Positions 44,161-53,458 of a stretch of 64,000 bases of DNA are shown in pieces (within the stretch, counting starts at the first letter, position 1; each line of letters opens with the position of its first letter). The DNA is from Niabella beijingensis (GTDB lineage Bacteria > Bacteroidota > Bacteroidia > Chitinophagales > Chitinophagaceae). The DNA lies in NCBI RefSeq assembly GCF_020034665.1, contig NZ_JAIQDI010000002.1:1364001-1428000 (forward strand), in the 5' to 3' direction. The position numbers were made by a program, and so were the translations under genes. Below the pieces are notes generated by a model that did not search any database, had not been told where the DNA came from, and was given only the letters and a program-made list of their open reading frames with translations.

Positions 44161-44633
44161 AGAAATTATATTATCTAAAATTTAATTTTTTAAATTATTG
44201 ACTATCAATAAAAATTGCCTATTCTTTATAGTTATTTAAACAATAAAACGTTAGACAATATTAGTCAAAACTCTCACTCTCTGTATATAAATCTTTTTGC
44301 AAAATATTATTGACTTTCATTTTTAAATTTATAATAGCGCCTCAATATAGCTCCGTGATCCAACAGGAGTGCGGTAGTTAACGGTTTGACAAATAAACAA
44401 CTACCAGAATCAAGAAATTCACCGCCTACTTTATGTTGAAAAACCGTACAACAGAATTGAAGACCTTATGTCGTTCAATGCAGAAATCGATAAAATAGAA
44501 AATGACAAGCGCCGCCTTTATAGTTTAAGAGATAATAACAGATAAAAAAACGATTGGTACAACGAGATTAGCCACTTTTCCCCGAGTGCTGATATGCATA
44601 GGTTCTTGGTTTTTACCGAGAGCGTAAAATAAA
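44161..44633. other. Gene-poor region before the IS256 element
   Basis: This segment is A+T-rich with no intact gene. The first 180 bp probably hold the antiporter's promoter. The only coding signal is a 50-codon open frame without a start codon (44389-44545). The right part leads into the inverted repeat of the insertion sequence. Confidence 0.5.
44389..44545 (+). pseudogene. Possible gene remnant without start codon
   Basis: An open frame after a TGA reads about 50 codons to a TAA at 44543-44545. It contains EIHRLLYVEKPYNRIEDL and EIDKIENDKRRLYSLR, a composition that looks like real protein. No ATG stands near its beginning, so it may be the 3' end of a gene whose front was lost, perhaps in the IS insertion's history. 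No family is recognised. Confidence 0.3.
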
Positions 44634-44660
44634 TTGTGTAAACGGATTAAGCAACTGCAT

Positions 44661-45866
44661 TTAGAGGCGGCATCTGTTGTCAAAGATAGTTAAGAACTGA
44701 TGGAGTATGAACCCCCAATTTTGGATGGGCATACTCCATTTTTTTTCGATATTGGTAATGGCCATGTAAACCGCCTTTAAGGCCGCCTGGTCATCGGGGA
44801 ACTGAACCTTGGTTTTCGTGTATTTTCGGATGCCCCGGTTCAGGTTTTCGATGGTATTGGTGGTATAAATGATTTTTCGGATTTCCAGCGGAAAATCAAA
44901 ATAGCTGGTAAGACAGTCCCAGTTGTTGCGCCAGGACTCAATGGCGTGGCGGTACTTATGCCCCCATTTTTCGGATAATTTTTCCAAAGCAGCTTCTGCC
45001 GCATCCCGATTTACAGCCCCATAAACCTCCTTTAAATCAGCGCAGAAGGGCTTTCTGTCTTTCCACACCACATACTTGCAGGAGTTGCGGATCTGGTGCA
45101 CCACACAGAGCTGGGTTACCGTATCAGGGAATACCCCTTTGATGGCATCTGTAAAACCTTTGAGATTATCGGTGCAGGCGATCAGGATATCTTCCACGCC
45201 CCGGGCTTTTAAATCGGTCAGTACGCTCATCCAGAAAGAGGCTGATTCTGTTTCAGCCATCCACATGCCCAACACTTCTTTTAACCCATCGTTTTTCAAA
45301 CCAATAACCAGGTAAATGCATTTGTTAATATACTTGCCATTCTGCTTTACTTTCAGCACAATGCCGTCCATCCAGACCGTATAATACACCACTTCCAGTG
45401 GCCGCTGCTGCCATTCTTTGATGTGCTCTATAATACGATTAGTGACATTAGAAATGGTGCCTTCACTAACATCTACACCGTATACCTGCTTGACCTGTTC
45501 AACAATATCGGACGTTGTCATTCCCCGGCTATACATGCCGATAATGGACTCTTCAAGCTTATCGCTCATGCGCTGACCTTTGGGTATCAACTGCGGCTCA
45601 AACTCGCTGTTGCGATCCCTGGGAATATTGAGCACCATGTCGCCCAGGGACTGGGTTTTTACCTTTTTGGGGTAGGTGCCGTTACGGCTATTGCCGGTAT
45701 TGTTGCCATCTTTGGCATGCTTCTCATAACCGAGATGGTTATCAAGTTCGGCTTGTAACATCTGCTCTACGCCCTGTTTGTAGAGCTCGCTAAAAAATGA
45801 TTGAAAATCTTCTTTGCTTGTAAATTGCTTGAAGAAATCTTTGGGTAATTTGTTGTCCTGTTCCAT
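44661..45866 (-). CDS. IS256-family transposase
   Basis: From the ATG at 45864-45866 the protein has 401 residues, the usual family length. It carries the DDE triad: the first Asp in VWMDGIVLKVK, the second in IACTDNLKGF and the Glu in NTIENLNRGIRKYTK. Typical stretches are SIIGMYSRGMTTSDI, GTISNVTNRI and CVVHQIRNSCKYV. The gene appears intact, so the insertion sequence could be active. An upstream in-frame extension to 45959 would read through the G+C-rich hairpin and is not accepted as coding. Confidence 0.9.
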   Translation of the reverse strand: MEQDNKLPKDFFKQFTSKEDFQSFFSELYKQGVEQMLQAELDNHLGYEKHAKDGNNTGNSRNGTYPKKVKTQSLGDMVLNIPRDRNSEFEPQLIPKGQRMSDKLEESIIGMYSRGMTTSDIVEQVKQVYGVDVSEGTISNVTNRIIEHIKEWQQRPLEVVYYTVWMDGIVLKVKQNGKYINKCIYLVIGLKNDGLKEVLGMWMAETESASFWMSVLTDLKARGVEDILIACTDNLKGFTDAIKGVFPDTVTQLCVVHQIRNSCKYVVWKDRKPFCADLKEVYGAVNRDAAEAALEKLSEKWGHKYRHAIESWRNNWDCLTSYFDFPLEIRKIIYTTNTIENLNRGIRKYTKTKVQFPDDQAALKAVYMAITNIEKKWSMPIQNWGFILHQFLTIFDNRCRL

Positions 45867-45914
45867 AAAACTGTATTTAAAGTTAAAAAATCCGGGCCAA
45901 AGCGCCGGCCGCAA

Positions 45915-45977
45915 CCCGGGCAGGTTCGCTTCGTTCGGCTCCGCTACGCTCCGCCTCACTTCGCTTCCCCTGCCCGG
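45915..45977. repeat. G+C-rich hairpin in the IS256 leader
   Basis: CCGGGCAGG (45916-45924) and CCTGCCCGG (45969-45977) form a 9-bp perfect inverted repeat around a loop of C/T-rich near-repeats such as CGCTTCG, CTCCGCTACG and CTTCGCTTCC. It lies between the IS end and the transposase start, 49 bp upstream of the ATG. It may protect against transcription from outside or control transposase translation (inference). Confidence 0.5.
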
Positions 45978-46045
45978 TGGTTAACTCTCCTATACAGTTA
46001 CTTAATATTTATTTACACAAAGAACTAAACACTACCTTTTTACCC

Positions 46046-46660
46046 TTATAAAATACCAGTTTTACCTGCTTTATTAATCAACGCAGCTGTATTAGCCGCA
46101 TCAAATTTTTCTATTAAACTTTTGCGATGGGTGTTTACAGTGGGTACGCTGATAAATAGCCTTTCTGCAATTTCAGCATTGGTGAGTCCTTCGGCGACTA
46201 ACTGCAGCACTTCTTTTTCCCTGCGGGTGATAATAGGAGTTTTATCCTCATTTTTTTTAAGTGTAGTTGCTGCTTCAAAACTCAAGTACGTTTTGCCCTG
46301 TCTTACGGCGAAGATGGCTTCCAGTAGCTCTTTTTGGGTTGCATTTTTCAATATGTATCCCGATGCGCCATTGTCGGTCATATTACGGATAATGGACTGT
46401 TGGTTAAAAGTGCTTAATCCCAGTACAAAAACGAATGGATAATTTTGCTTAACTTCCTTGCACAACTCTATGCCGCTCATATCGGGCAGGCTCACGTCCA
46501 TCAGTATTATGTCGGGCTGCTGTTGCTTCAGAAAAGCCAGGCAGGATGCCGCATTCATGGCATGTCCTATCCACTCAATATTCTTTTCTTTTTGAAGCAG
46601 CGAGCGGATACCTTCTATTACCATGTAGTGGTCGTCAACTATAAAAATTTTTGTTTTCAT
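46046..46660 (-). CDS. NarL/FixJ-type response regulator
   Basis: The 204-residue protein has a receiver domain with the phosphoacceptor aspartate in IILMDVSLPDMSG. The C-terminal LuxR-type HTH reads ITRREKEVLQLVAEGLTNAE and continues IAERLFISVPTVNTHRKSL. It should be phosphorylated by the sensor kinase encoded next to it and act as a DNA-binding regulator. The gene lies 35 bp after the kinase gene, so both form an operon that reads leftward. The likely targets are the divergent secreted-protein genes whose promoters share a repeat. Confidence 0.9.
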   Translation of the reverse strand: MKTKIFIVDDHYMVIEGIRSLLQKEKNIEWIGHAMNAASCLAFLKQQQPDIILMDVSLPDMSGIELCKEVKQNYPFVFVLGLSTFNQQSIIRNMTDNGASGYILKNATQKELLEAIFAVRQGKTYLSFEAATTLKKNEDKTPIITRREKEVLQLVAEGLTNAEIAERLFISVPTVNTHRKSLIEKFDAANTAALINKAGKTGIL

Positions 46661-46695
46661 GAAGCTGATTATTGAATAGGTATCAACAGAGCATC

Positions 46696-48642
46696 TTAAA
46701 TACTGATTTCAATTAAAACGGAAGTGCCATTATTAACTGTCGATCTTATATCCAAATTTCCGTTGAGAAATTCTACCCGGTTTTGGATGTTATTCCAGCC
46801 AATTCCTTTGGCTTGAGTCAATTCATCAGTGTCAAAACCTTTGCCATCATCTTCCACAGTAATTGTTAACAATTTACCTTGTTCTGTAAGTTGCGCCTGA
46901 ACAAGTACATTTTTGGCCGCCGCATGCTTGACTACATTGTTCACCAGCTCCTGTACAACACGGTAAATCGTAACGGCAACGGTTTGCTCAAAGAGGGCAT
47001 TGTCCATTCCTAGCGATTGATAGCTTGCACAAATAATACCACTGCGGTCAATTTCATTGCAGAATTCTTTTAACGCTGTGTCCAGCCCGTATTTTACGAG
47101 CGTTTCCGGCATCATATTGTGTGCCACACGGCGCATTTCTTTTATGGAGCTGTCCAACATGTCAATACTCCGTTCAAATGCTCGCGCATTATCGGGCGTG
47201 AGAATGAGATTTTCTTTCATATTCTGAAATGAATATTTAATGCCGCTGAGCATACCTCCTAAACCATCGTGCAGATCTTTAGCCAATCTTGTACGTTCCT
47301 GCTCTTCGCCTTTGAGTACAGCTTCTGTGGCGGTAAGTTGTTTTTCGGTTTCTAATTCGTTTATTTTTGCCTGTTGTAGTTTTTGTTTATTCTTATAGCT
47401 CTTGTACCCCAGTAAGCCAATAAGAATCGCGCAGAAAGCCGCACCAGCGAGCAAATAATTGAGGATGCTTTTTTGTTTTAATTCAACTTGCTGAAGTTTT
47501 ATTTGGGATACTTTTTTTTCGACGTCATATTTTGTTTCAAGTTCTTCAGTATAAAAATTAAGCTCTTTCAAATTTGTTGCTCTTACTAAAGAATCATATT
47601 TGAAGGTATAGGTTTCTCCCGCCTTTATTTTCCCCTGTAGGTAATAGAAAATGGAATAGGTTTGATAAGCATTTCGTAATGCATCTGCATTTCCGTCTTT
47701 ATTGGCTATTTGTATTGCACTGTCTAACTGGATTTTGGCATTAATATAATTTTCTTGTGCCATAAAATTTAGAGCGTAAGAGACGTTTAATTCCGGTGTG
47801 TTTTTTTTATCTTGCTGTGTTACACTTATTTTTTTTAATTCATTCGAATAGAAGGCAACTTCCCTGATATTCCCGTTTTTAAAATTATCGTAACAAAGAT
47901 TGATTAGAGCATTATTGATATTATCTGCATCTGCTTCCTTTTTTGCAAAGTCCAGTTGCTTTTTGCCAATACTAATGGCACTGTCAAGAATATTTAGTTG
48001 GGAGTAGCTGGCGGCCAAGTTATTTAGCCCCATAGCAATTGCGAAAGAATTGGCAAAGTGTTTTCCATATTCAACGGCCTTCCGGGCGTGTATAATTGCT
48101 TTATCGAATTGTTCTAAATTATAGTAAGTAGCGGAGGCCGTAAGATGTCGGACGGGAAAACTAATGCTATCCTTTGTTCTTTCAGAAAGATCAAGGCTTT
48201 TTAATATACAATTAATCGCCTCTTTTTTATTACCAAAGTGATTGTACACTGCCGCAAGATTGTTATAGCTTTTGGCTAATAACTTCAAGTCATTTTCTTT
48301 TTCGGCAACATCTCTACTGTGCAATGCATGTTTAACAGCGTTTTTGTAATCGTTTTGGTAATAGAAGTATTCAGAAAAGCCCGCATTAATAAAAAAATCA
48401 AATTTCTCAGTCTTCAACTTTTTGGCTAGTGTATTTGCCTGGTCTAAGTAATAATAAAAGCTGTCGTAATTTTTACTGGAGTATAATTTTTCAATGTTTA
48501 GTAATAGCCTGATTTTAGCTGTATCCTCTTTGGCAGTAACCAGCCCTTTCAGCAAACTGTCTTTTTTATTTCCCGTCTGTGAAATAGCCGAAACAGTCAT
48601 AGCAGCCAAACAGATAGATTGCACGAATAGCCTTTTTGTCAT
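46696..48642 (-). CDS. TPR-type sensor histidine kinase (HisKA_3)
   Basis: From the ATG at 48640-48642 this 648-residue protein has a signal peptide (ending AISQ), a periplasmic region of tetratricopeptide-like repeats (residues about 30-370), a coiled coil and one transmembrane helix near residue 395 (ILNYLLAGAAFCAILIGLLGY). The cytosolic kinase follows: the HisKA_3 box ERTRLAKDLHDGLGGMLSGI with the phosphorylated histidine and a HATPase with VQELVNNVVKHA and EDDGKGFD. This architecture is common in Bacteroidota NarL-type systems. An ATG 21 bp further upstream is possible. Confidence 0.9.
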   Translation of the reverse strand: MTKRLFVQSICLAAMTVSAISQTGNKKDSLLKGLVTAKEDTAKIRLLLNIEKLYSSKNYDSFYYYLDQANTLAKKLKTEKFDFFINAGFSEYFYYQNDYKNAVKHALHSRDVAEKENDLKLLAKSYNNLAAVYNHFGNKKEAINCILKSLDLSERTKDSISFPVRHLTASATYYNLEQFDKAIIHARKAVEYGKHFANSFAIAMGLNNLAASYSQLNILDSAISIGKKQLDFAKKEADADNINNALINLCYDNFKNGNIREVAFYSNELKKISVTQQDKKNTPELNVSYALNFMAQENYINAKIQLDSAIQIANKDGNADALRNAYQTYSIFYYLQGKIKAGETYTFKYDSLVRATNLKELNFYTEELETKYDVEKKVSQIKLQQVELKQKSILNYLLAGAAFCAILIGLLGYKSYKNKQKLQQAKINELETEKQLTATEAVLKGEEQERTRLAKDLHDGLGGMLSGIKYSFQNMKENLILTPDNARAFERSIDMLDSSIKEMRRVAHNMMPETLVKYGLDTALKEFCNEIDRSGIICASYQSLGMDNALFEQTVAVTIYRVVQELVNNVVKHAAAKNVLVQAQLTEQGKLLTITVEDDGKGFDTDELTQAKGIGWNNIQNRVEFLNGNLDIRSTVNNGTSVLIEISI

Positions 48643-48740
48643 TTTTGAGCAACTTGGCAACATAATGGTTGCAATTTACATTTGAAGTTATCATGTTTTC
48701 TCATCTTTTTTGATGATTTTTTGAGTGCCATTCCAAAATT

Positions 48741-48798
48741 CATCTTTTTTAACGATTGTGCGACTAATAATAGCATGGCAATTTTGTTTCTTAAAAAA
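48741..48798 (+). promoter_or_regulatory. Duplicated promoter segment, copy A
   Basis: This 58-bp segment matches copy B (50188-50245) at 48 of 58 positions. It contains TTG (48756-48758), 20 bp, then CAATTTTG (48779-48786), close to the Bacteroidota promoter form. A region GATTGTGCGACT overlaps the -33 part. It lies directly before the propeller-like lipoprotein gene and 100 bp from the divergent sensor kinase start. Confidence 0.6.
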
Positions 48799-48803
48799 AA
48801 CTG

Positions 48804-50102
48804 ATGAAAACCATTCTTTCAGTCGCATTGTCAACGGCCGTAATATTTTTTTCCTGTAAGAAGGATAAAGAAGCGGACATTGTATTACCAACCGTAACCA
48901 CCATTCCCGTTAGCGTCACAACAAGTAGTGAAGCAATGGCGGGCGGCGAAATCAGCAACCAGGGCTCTGCTGCTGTAACTGCCCGTGGTGTTGTATGGGG
49001 TACCACTGCCAACCCCACCATTGATCTGACCTCCAAAACCAGCGATGGGGCAGGCATTGGTTTTTTCACTTCTTCCATAACCGGCTTGCAGCCTAATACC
49101 GCTTATCATGTGAGGGCTTACGCTACAAGCAGCGCAGGAACGGCCTATGGCAACGATATTAGTTTTACCACGGATGCTCCCGTACCAAAAGTATATGCGT
49201 GTGGTTATGACCGCAGCACAGGAGACGACCATGCAAGCCTATGGGCGGATGGCACAGGTTCATTTTTGGCAAGCAGTTCTCTTAAATCTTATGCTTCCAG
49301 TATTGCCGTTTCAGATGCAGGAGACGTATATGTGGTAGGCTGGGATTTTACCGGAGGGATAGATAATGCTAAAATTTGGAAAAATGGCGTGGCTACGGTT
49401 TTATCTAATTCAAATTCCAGGGCCAATTCGGTCGTTATATCCGGTAGCGATGTATATGTTGCAGGTTTTATTGACAATGGTTCAAATTATGTAGCCACAT
49501 ACTGGAAAAATGGCACAGCAATAGGACTTACTGATGGTATCAGAACAGCTACGGCCAGTTCCATCTTTGTATCGGGCAGTGATGTGTATGTGGCAGGATA
49601 TGAAAATAGCGGCTCAGTGGATGTAGCCTGTTATTGGAAAAACGGCGCTAAAGTGGTTCTTCCTAATGTTACAAGTGGTGGAAAATATTCCCGTGCTAAT
49701 TCCATCTTTGTATCTGGCGGCGATGATGTATATGTTGCCGGGTACCAGTTTAACGGTACTATTGAAATTGCCAAATACTGGAAAAACGGCGCTAGCATTG
49801 ATTTAGGGACTTACTCTTCTCGTGCAAATTCCATCTTTGTATCCGGCGGCGATGTATATGTAGCGGGTTATGAAAAAGGGGCCGCCAAGTATTGGAAAAA
49901 TGGCGTGGAAACCAGCTTTACCGCTACCGCATCTTATTCTGCAGAAGCTAAATCCATCTTTGTATCTGGCAGCGATGTATATGTTGCAGTAACCGAATAC
50001 GGCTTTCCTTCGGGGGAGAAAGCCAAATATTTTAAAAATGGTGTGGAAACTATTTTGTCAACCGGCGACCGGTCCGGTGCGTTTGGCATAGTTGTGAAAT
50101 AG
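48804..50102 (+). CDS. Lipoprotein with beta-propeller-like repeats
   Basis: The 432-residue product has a lipoprotein signal (lipobox FFSC), one fibronectin type III-like domain (residues 35-125, ending in the YATSSAGTAYG element) and then six or seven repeats of about 45 residues. The repeat unit reads SIFVSGSDVYVAGYE, a variable loop and A.YWKNG. The repeats likely form a propeller blade each. The DNA is also repetitive. The protein should be surface-exposed, perhaps for ligand or partner binding. It is the first of four exported proteins next to the two-component system. Confidence 0.8.
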   Translation: MKTILSVALSTAVIFFSCKKDKEADIVLPTVTTIPVSVTTSSEAMAGGEISNQGSAAVTARGVVWGTTANPTIDLTSKTSDGAGIGFFTSSITGLQPNTAYHVRAYATSSAGTAYGNDISFTTDAPVPKVYACGYDRSTGDDHASLWADGTGSFLASSSLKSYASSIAVSDAGDVYVVGWDFTGGIDNAKIWKNGVATVLSNSNSRANSVVISGSDVYVAGFIDNGSNYVATYWKNGTAIGLTDGIRTATASSIFVSGSDVYVAGYENSGSVDVACYWKNGAKVVLPNVTSGGKYSRANSIFVSGGDDVYVAGYQFNGTIEIAKYWKNGASIDLGTYSSRANSIFVSGGDVYVAGYEKGAAKYWKNGVETSFTATASYSAEAKSIFVSGSDVYVAVTEYGFPSGEKAKYFKNGVETILSTGDRSGAFGIVVK

Positions 50103-50110
50103 ATTTTTCT

Positions 50111-50173
50111 ATTGCCACGAAGGTTTGGGGACAAGAATGGAGAAACTTGGCATCTCCGTGCCTTCGTGGTAAT
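50111..50173. repeat. Interspersed inverted repeat with CCACGAAGG arms
   Basis: ATTGCCACGAAGG (50111-50123) pairs with CCTTCGTGGTAAT (50161-50173); the only unlike position is a G-T that would be a wobble pair in RNA. An inner hairpin GGAGA/TCTCC sits in the loop. The motif resembles the CACGAAGGCAC stretch of the repeats at 63526-63782. It directly follows the propeller gene and may be a transcription terminator or a genome-wide repeat. Confidence 0.55.
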
Positions 50174-50187
50174 TTCCAAATAAAAAT

Positions 50188-50245
50188 CATCTTTTTTAAT
50201 GATTGTACAATCAATAATAGCATTGTAATCTTGTTTTATAAAAAA
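50188..50245 (+). promoter_or_regulatory. Duplicated promoter segment, copy B
   Basis: This segment is the second copy of the promoter at 48741-48798. It has a perfect 12-bp palindrome GATTGTACAATC (50201-50212) whose TTG is 20 bp before the -7-like TAATCTTG (50226-50233). It lies 7 bp upstream of the ATG at 50253. Confidence 0.65.
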
Positions 50246-50252
50246 TTAACAG

Positions 50253-51293
50253 ATGAAACCGGTATTGCTTCTCATAATACTTACAATCATTGCGACAGGT
50301 GTTTTTGCCCAAAAGCAAACCTTTGATATTGTAAGCTATACACCGCCCGCAAATTGGAATAAAGACCCCAAAGGCGATTATGTTTCATACTCCAGAATTG
50401 ACGGAGCAAGCTGGAGCCAGATTGCCGTTTATAAAAGCAGACAAAGCAGTGGAAATATTGTAGAAGATGCACAAAAAGACTGGCAGGATATTGTTTTGGC
50501 GGGGCATACTATAGAACAGGAGGACAAGACGACGTCAAAATCTGACGAAGGCTGGCAGGTAATGAGCCGGAGCGGCGTATGGCAATACAATGGCACAAAC
50601 GTAGCAACGGTACTTACGACTTACAGCAATGGAAATGTTTGTGTAAGTGTTTTGTGGAACGGCACTGCGCAACCCTATATGAAAAACCTGAAAGATTTTA
50701 TTGCCAGTATAGAATTGGATGCCAATAACCTAATATATAAAAACGACAGTGTAATGAACAATCAAAACAACAATCTGGAAACGATGGACGATAACAATCC
50801 AGCAAGCGTTTCTGAAACTTCCTCCATTGCCGGTTTATGGACCTACTATGTTTCAGAGGGAGTCGGGTTGTCCGGCTACATGAGAAGGGAATACCAATTT
50901 AACGTGGACGGAACTTATACATACCGCAACAAACAATGGCTTACTACAGCGCCCAATATTATTTTTATGTACGAAACCGGAACTTATACAGTGCAGGGCA
51001 ACCAACTCACCCTTACACCTAAAAATGGGAAAGCAGGATTTTGGGGAAAGAAGTCAAGCGCTAAGGAATGGGGTCCATTGAAAAAATCATCCAACTATAA
51101 ACTGGAAAAAACTACTTATACTTTTGAGACAATTAACGACCCAACATATGGTAATGCGGTTGTACTAAAAGCCGCAAATGCTACACAAAGAGACGGGGCT
51201 CAATCAAACAATGATAATAATCCAATTGAAGTGAGGTATAGCCTAAGAACATCAGCATCATCTATTGACAATCCGCCGGGATTCAAATTATAA
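50253..51293 (+). CDS. Unknown exported protein
   Basis: I do not recognise a family for this 346-residue protein. It has a signal peptide ending at GVFAQ and no lipobox cysteine. Residues 25-155 form one region (SYTPPANWNKDPKGDYVSYSRI and a repeated WQV/WNG pattern), as in small secreted beta proteins. Residues 185-300 look like a lipocalin-type beta-barrel: GLWTYYVSEG, YQFNVDGTYTYRNKQW and YETGTYTVQGNQLTLTP. It is the first gene after promoter copy B and is followed 11 bp later by the TPR protein. Confidence 0.7.
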   Translation: MKPVLLLIILTIIATGVFAQKQTFDIVSYTPPANWNKDPKGDYVSYSRIDGASWSQIAVYKSRQSSGNIVEDAQKDWQDIVLAGHTIEQEDKTTSKSDEGWQVMSRSGVWQYNGTNVATVLTTYSNGNVCVSVLWNGTAQPYMKNLKDFIASIELDANNLIYKNDSVMNNQNNNLETMDDNNPASVSETSSIAGLWTYYVSEGVGLSGYMRREYQFNVDGTYTYRNKQWLTTAPNIIFMYETGTYTVQGNQLTLTPKNGKAGFWGKKSSAKEWGPLKKSSNYKLEKTTYTFETINDPTYGNAVVLKAANATQRDGAQSNNDNNPIEVRYSLRTSASSIDNPPGFKL

Positions 51294-51304
51294 TATGCAT
51301 AAAA

Positions 51305-53410
51305 ATGAAAATAGCAATGAAAAATATTTTTCTATGGATATTGGCTTTCGTCTGTATCCACAATGCAGCAGCTCAGCAAAAAAATCCCACTACAACAAAA
51401 GAAATGCAGGATAAAATCAAACAGGCGCAGCAGCAGTTGGATAAGCTGACACCGGAACAAAGAAAGATGATGGAGCAAATGGGCATGTCAACCACGGTTC
51501 CATCAATGCTCAACGGCATTACCGATGCAGATGTTAAAGCAGCAGTAAACGGAGATGCTTTCAGTGTGCCTTCAAAAAATACAATGCTCATCGCTGCTAT
51601 CTCTAAAATAACCGTAACAACAGCCACGCTGCCTTCCTACATAAAGTCGTTGAACGATTATATTGAAAAAGGCATCAGCAATGATGCAAAAATATTTGCA
51701 CAGCAGGTGTATGCAACCCTTAAGGCAAATCAATTCGATGCAGCTTCTATCGGGAATGCATCGCTTGGTTATTGGACAATCGGTAACTTGGAAATTGCCG
51801 TCTACATCATGGGGCGCGCCTGTACCGACAATACCACAGACGCAGATTTGCTGAGCAATTTTACCGCCATGCTAAGTATGGGCGGGGCGCCACATAGAGC
51901 CATTCCGCTATTGGAATATCTCAATAAACAATACCCCGGCAATACAACGATACTCAACAACCTGGGGCAGGCCTGGTTTTACCTGGGCGAAACAGATAAG
52001 GCCAATGAACAATTGAATAAGGTGGTAAAAGCATTTGCCTATCACCCGCAGGCAAACTATACACAATGCCTTATTGAGCAAAGCAAAGGCAATACGCCTA
52101 AGGCAATAGAGAAAATGAAAAACTCCATTGCCTACAGTTATTCGCTGGATAAATTAAATATGCTGCGCAAACTGGGCTATAAAGTAAAAGGAAGCGATAT
52201 GCGTATTCCGTTTCGCCCCGATCCGGATCCGTTGGGGCTAAAAAAGTTTATCCGCCCCGATGTTCCCATGTCTTATGCCGATGAATTAAGATTAAGCGCC
52301 GACTGGGATGCTTTTCAAAAACAGGTAAATGAAAAAAGCATGCAATTGGCAAAAGACCTTATTCCTTACCAGCAGGCAAATAATCAAAAAGCCCAACAGG
52401 CTTATGAAAAATTTGCCGGTAAAAGCGCAGGACAAATCCTGCAAATGAAATCCGATAATGCAACGGAAAGCAATTTGTACCAGGCTACTGCCCAACGAAA
52501 CCTGGAAGAAATGAATAAGGATGGCGGTGTCGCTTACCGTTTAAAGGTTGCAAAAAAGCAAATTGATAATTTGATAAAAGATTTTACGGCTAAGGATGAA
52601 GCACAACGCAAATCCTTTGAAAAACAAAACAGCATTAAGGCGGAACAGGAAACTGAACTGGCCAAAAAAGGAGAAAACCTGGGGTATGATAACTGCGTGG
52701 TGCAACAAAAATACAGCGATTGGGTTTATACCAATTACAATAAACCCTTAGAAGAAGCGTATAAAAATTATTTACACCAGTTGTATTTAAAAATTACGGA
52801 AGAATTGTACTGGGAGCAGTTTGTGCAAGAAGAAGCTACATTTGAAGCTACCAAAATTGCGGCCAAAAAGGAATGGCTGGCTGCCCTTGGAAATACAAGA
52901 TACATTGCTACCAATAAATATGGCGATTGTAAAGCGGCCGAAAAGAAAACATCAAAATATAAACTTGTCGACTTTGATGATATGCACTGCATATACAAGT
53001 CGATGCTGGATTTTAGGGTGTGTACCATGATATTTGAGTGCGGTAAGTCATCTATATCATTTGACGCCGGTCGGCTCAGTGGCAATTTTCATTTTAAATC
53101 TGATAATACCGGAAAAGAACGCTTCGTAAAAGGCACTATGGAAGCAACGGTAATTGATAAAAGTGTTTCTGCCGGTAAAGGCCCGCTACAGGTGGGCGCA
53201 TCGGTAAAAGCCGGTATGGGTATAGAATTTACCAACCGGGGAATAGAAGACGTATATGCCACCGGGGAAGCCAAAGTGACAGCAGGTTCCAATACGGTAA
53301 GCGACCCGGCCGGTATAGTAAGCGACCCCAGTGTGAGCATTACTGTTTCAGGCCGCATGAGTTTGATTTCAGGAAATATGAGCGGCGGAATAAGTGGGTT
53401 TGGTAAGTGA
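51305..53410 (+). CDS. Exported TPR-containing protein
   Basis: The 701-residue protein has a signal peptide (start MKIAMKNIFLWILAF, end AAAQ) and then an acidic helical region rich in Gln. TPR-like units are seen at about residues 215-290 (NNLGQAWFYLGETDKANEQL). A long coiled-coil-like section runs from 330 to 520. The last 150 residues are beta-rich (GRLSGNFHFKSDN, VGASVKAGMGIEF, GGISGFGK). It lies in the same operon as the genes on both sides. The function is unknown; a periplasmic or surface assembly role is plausible. Confidence 0.7.
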   Translation: MKIAMKNIFLWILAFVCIHNAAAQQKNPTTTKEMQDKIKQAQQQLDKLTPEQRKMMEQMGMSTTVPSMLNGITDADVKAAVNGDAFSVPSKNTMLIAAISKITVTTATLPSYIKSLNDYIEKGISNDAKIFAQQVYATLKANQFDAASIGNASLGYWTIGNLEIAVYIMGRACTDNTTDADLLSNFTAMLSMGGAPHRAIPLLEYLNKQYPGNTTILNNLGQAWFYLGETDKANEQLNKVVKAFAYHPQANYTQCLIEQSKGNTPKAIEKMKNSIAYSYSLDKLNMLRKLGYKVKGSDMRIPFRPDPDPLGLKKFIRPDVPMSYADELRLSADWDAFQKQVNEKSMQLAKDLIPYQQANNQKAQQAYEKFAGKSAGQILQMKSDNATESNLYQATAQRNLEEMNKDGGVAYRLKVAKKQIDNLIKDFTAKDEAQRKSFEKQNSIKAEQETELAKKGENLGYDNCVVQQKYSDWVYTNYNKPLEEAYKNYLHQLYLKITEELYWEQFVQEEATFEATKIAAKKEWLAALGNTRYIATNKYGDCKAAEKKTSKYKLVDFDDMHCIYKSMLDFRVCTMIFECGKSSISFDAGRLSGNFHFKSDNTGKERFVKGTMEATVIDKSVSAGKGPLQVGASVKAGMGIEFTNRGIEDVYATGEAKVTAGSNTVSDPAGIVSDPSVSITVSGRMSLISGNMSGGISGFGK

Positions 53411-53458
53411 CATAGATATTTTCATTAAAAATAAATTTTCAAAAAATAATTGGACGTC

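Larger units (their letters stand above)
44634..46020 (-). mobile_element. IS256-family insertion sequence
   Basis: The element holds one transposase gene. Imperfect terminal repeats are seen: TTGTGTAAA followed by ATTAAGCAACTGCAT on the left and, in reverse complement, TTGTGTAAA followed by ATTAAGTAACTGTAT on the right. Size (about 1.39 kb) fits the family. No matching target-site duplication of 8-9 bp could be recognised, so the exact ends may be off by a few bases or the flanks have changed. Confidence 0.75.

Noticed and set aside
45867..45959. N-terminal extension of the IS256 transposase
   Set aside because: The frame is open but lies in the hairpin region, has an unlikely composition and exceeds the family length; MEQDNK is the natural start.
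44626..46030. Target-site duplication of the IS256 element
   Set aside because: No matching 8-9 bp direct repeat flanks the terminal repeats, so none is reported.
49440..50000. CRISPR-like or satellite DNA repeats
   Set aside because: The repeats are the coding repeats of the propeller-like protein, in one continuous reading frame with period about 140-150 bp and variable content.
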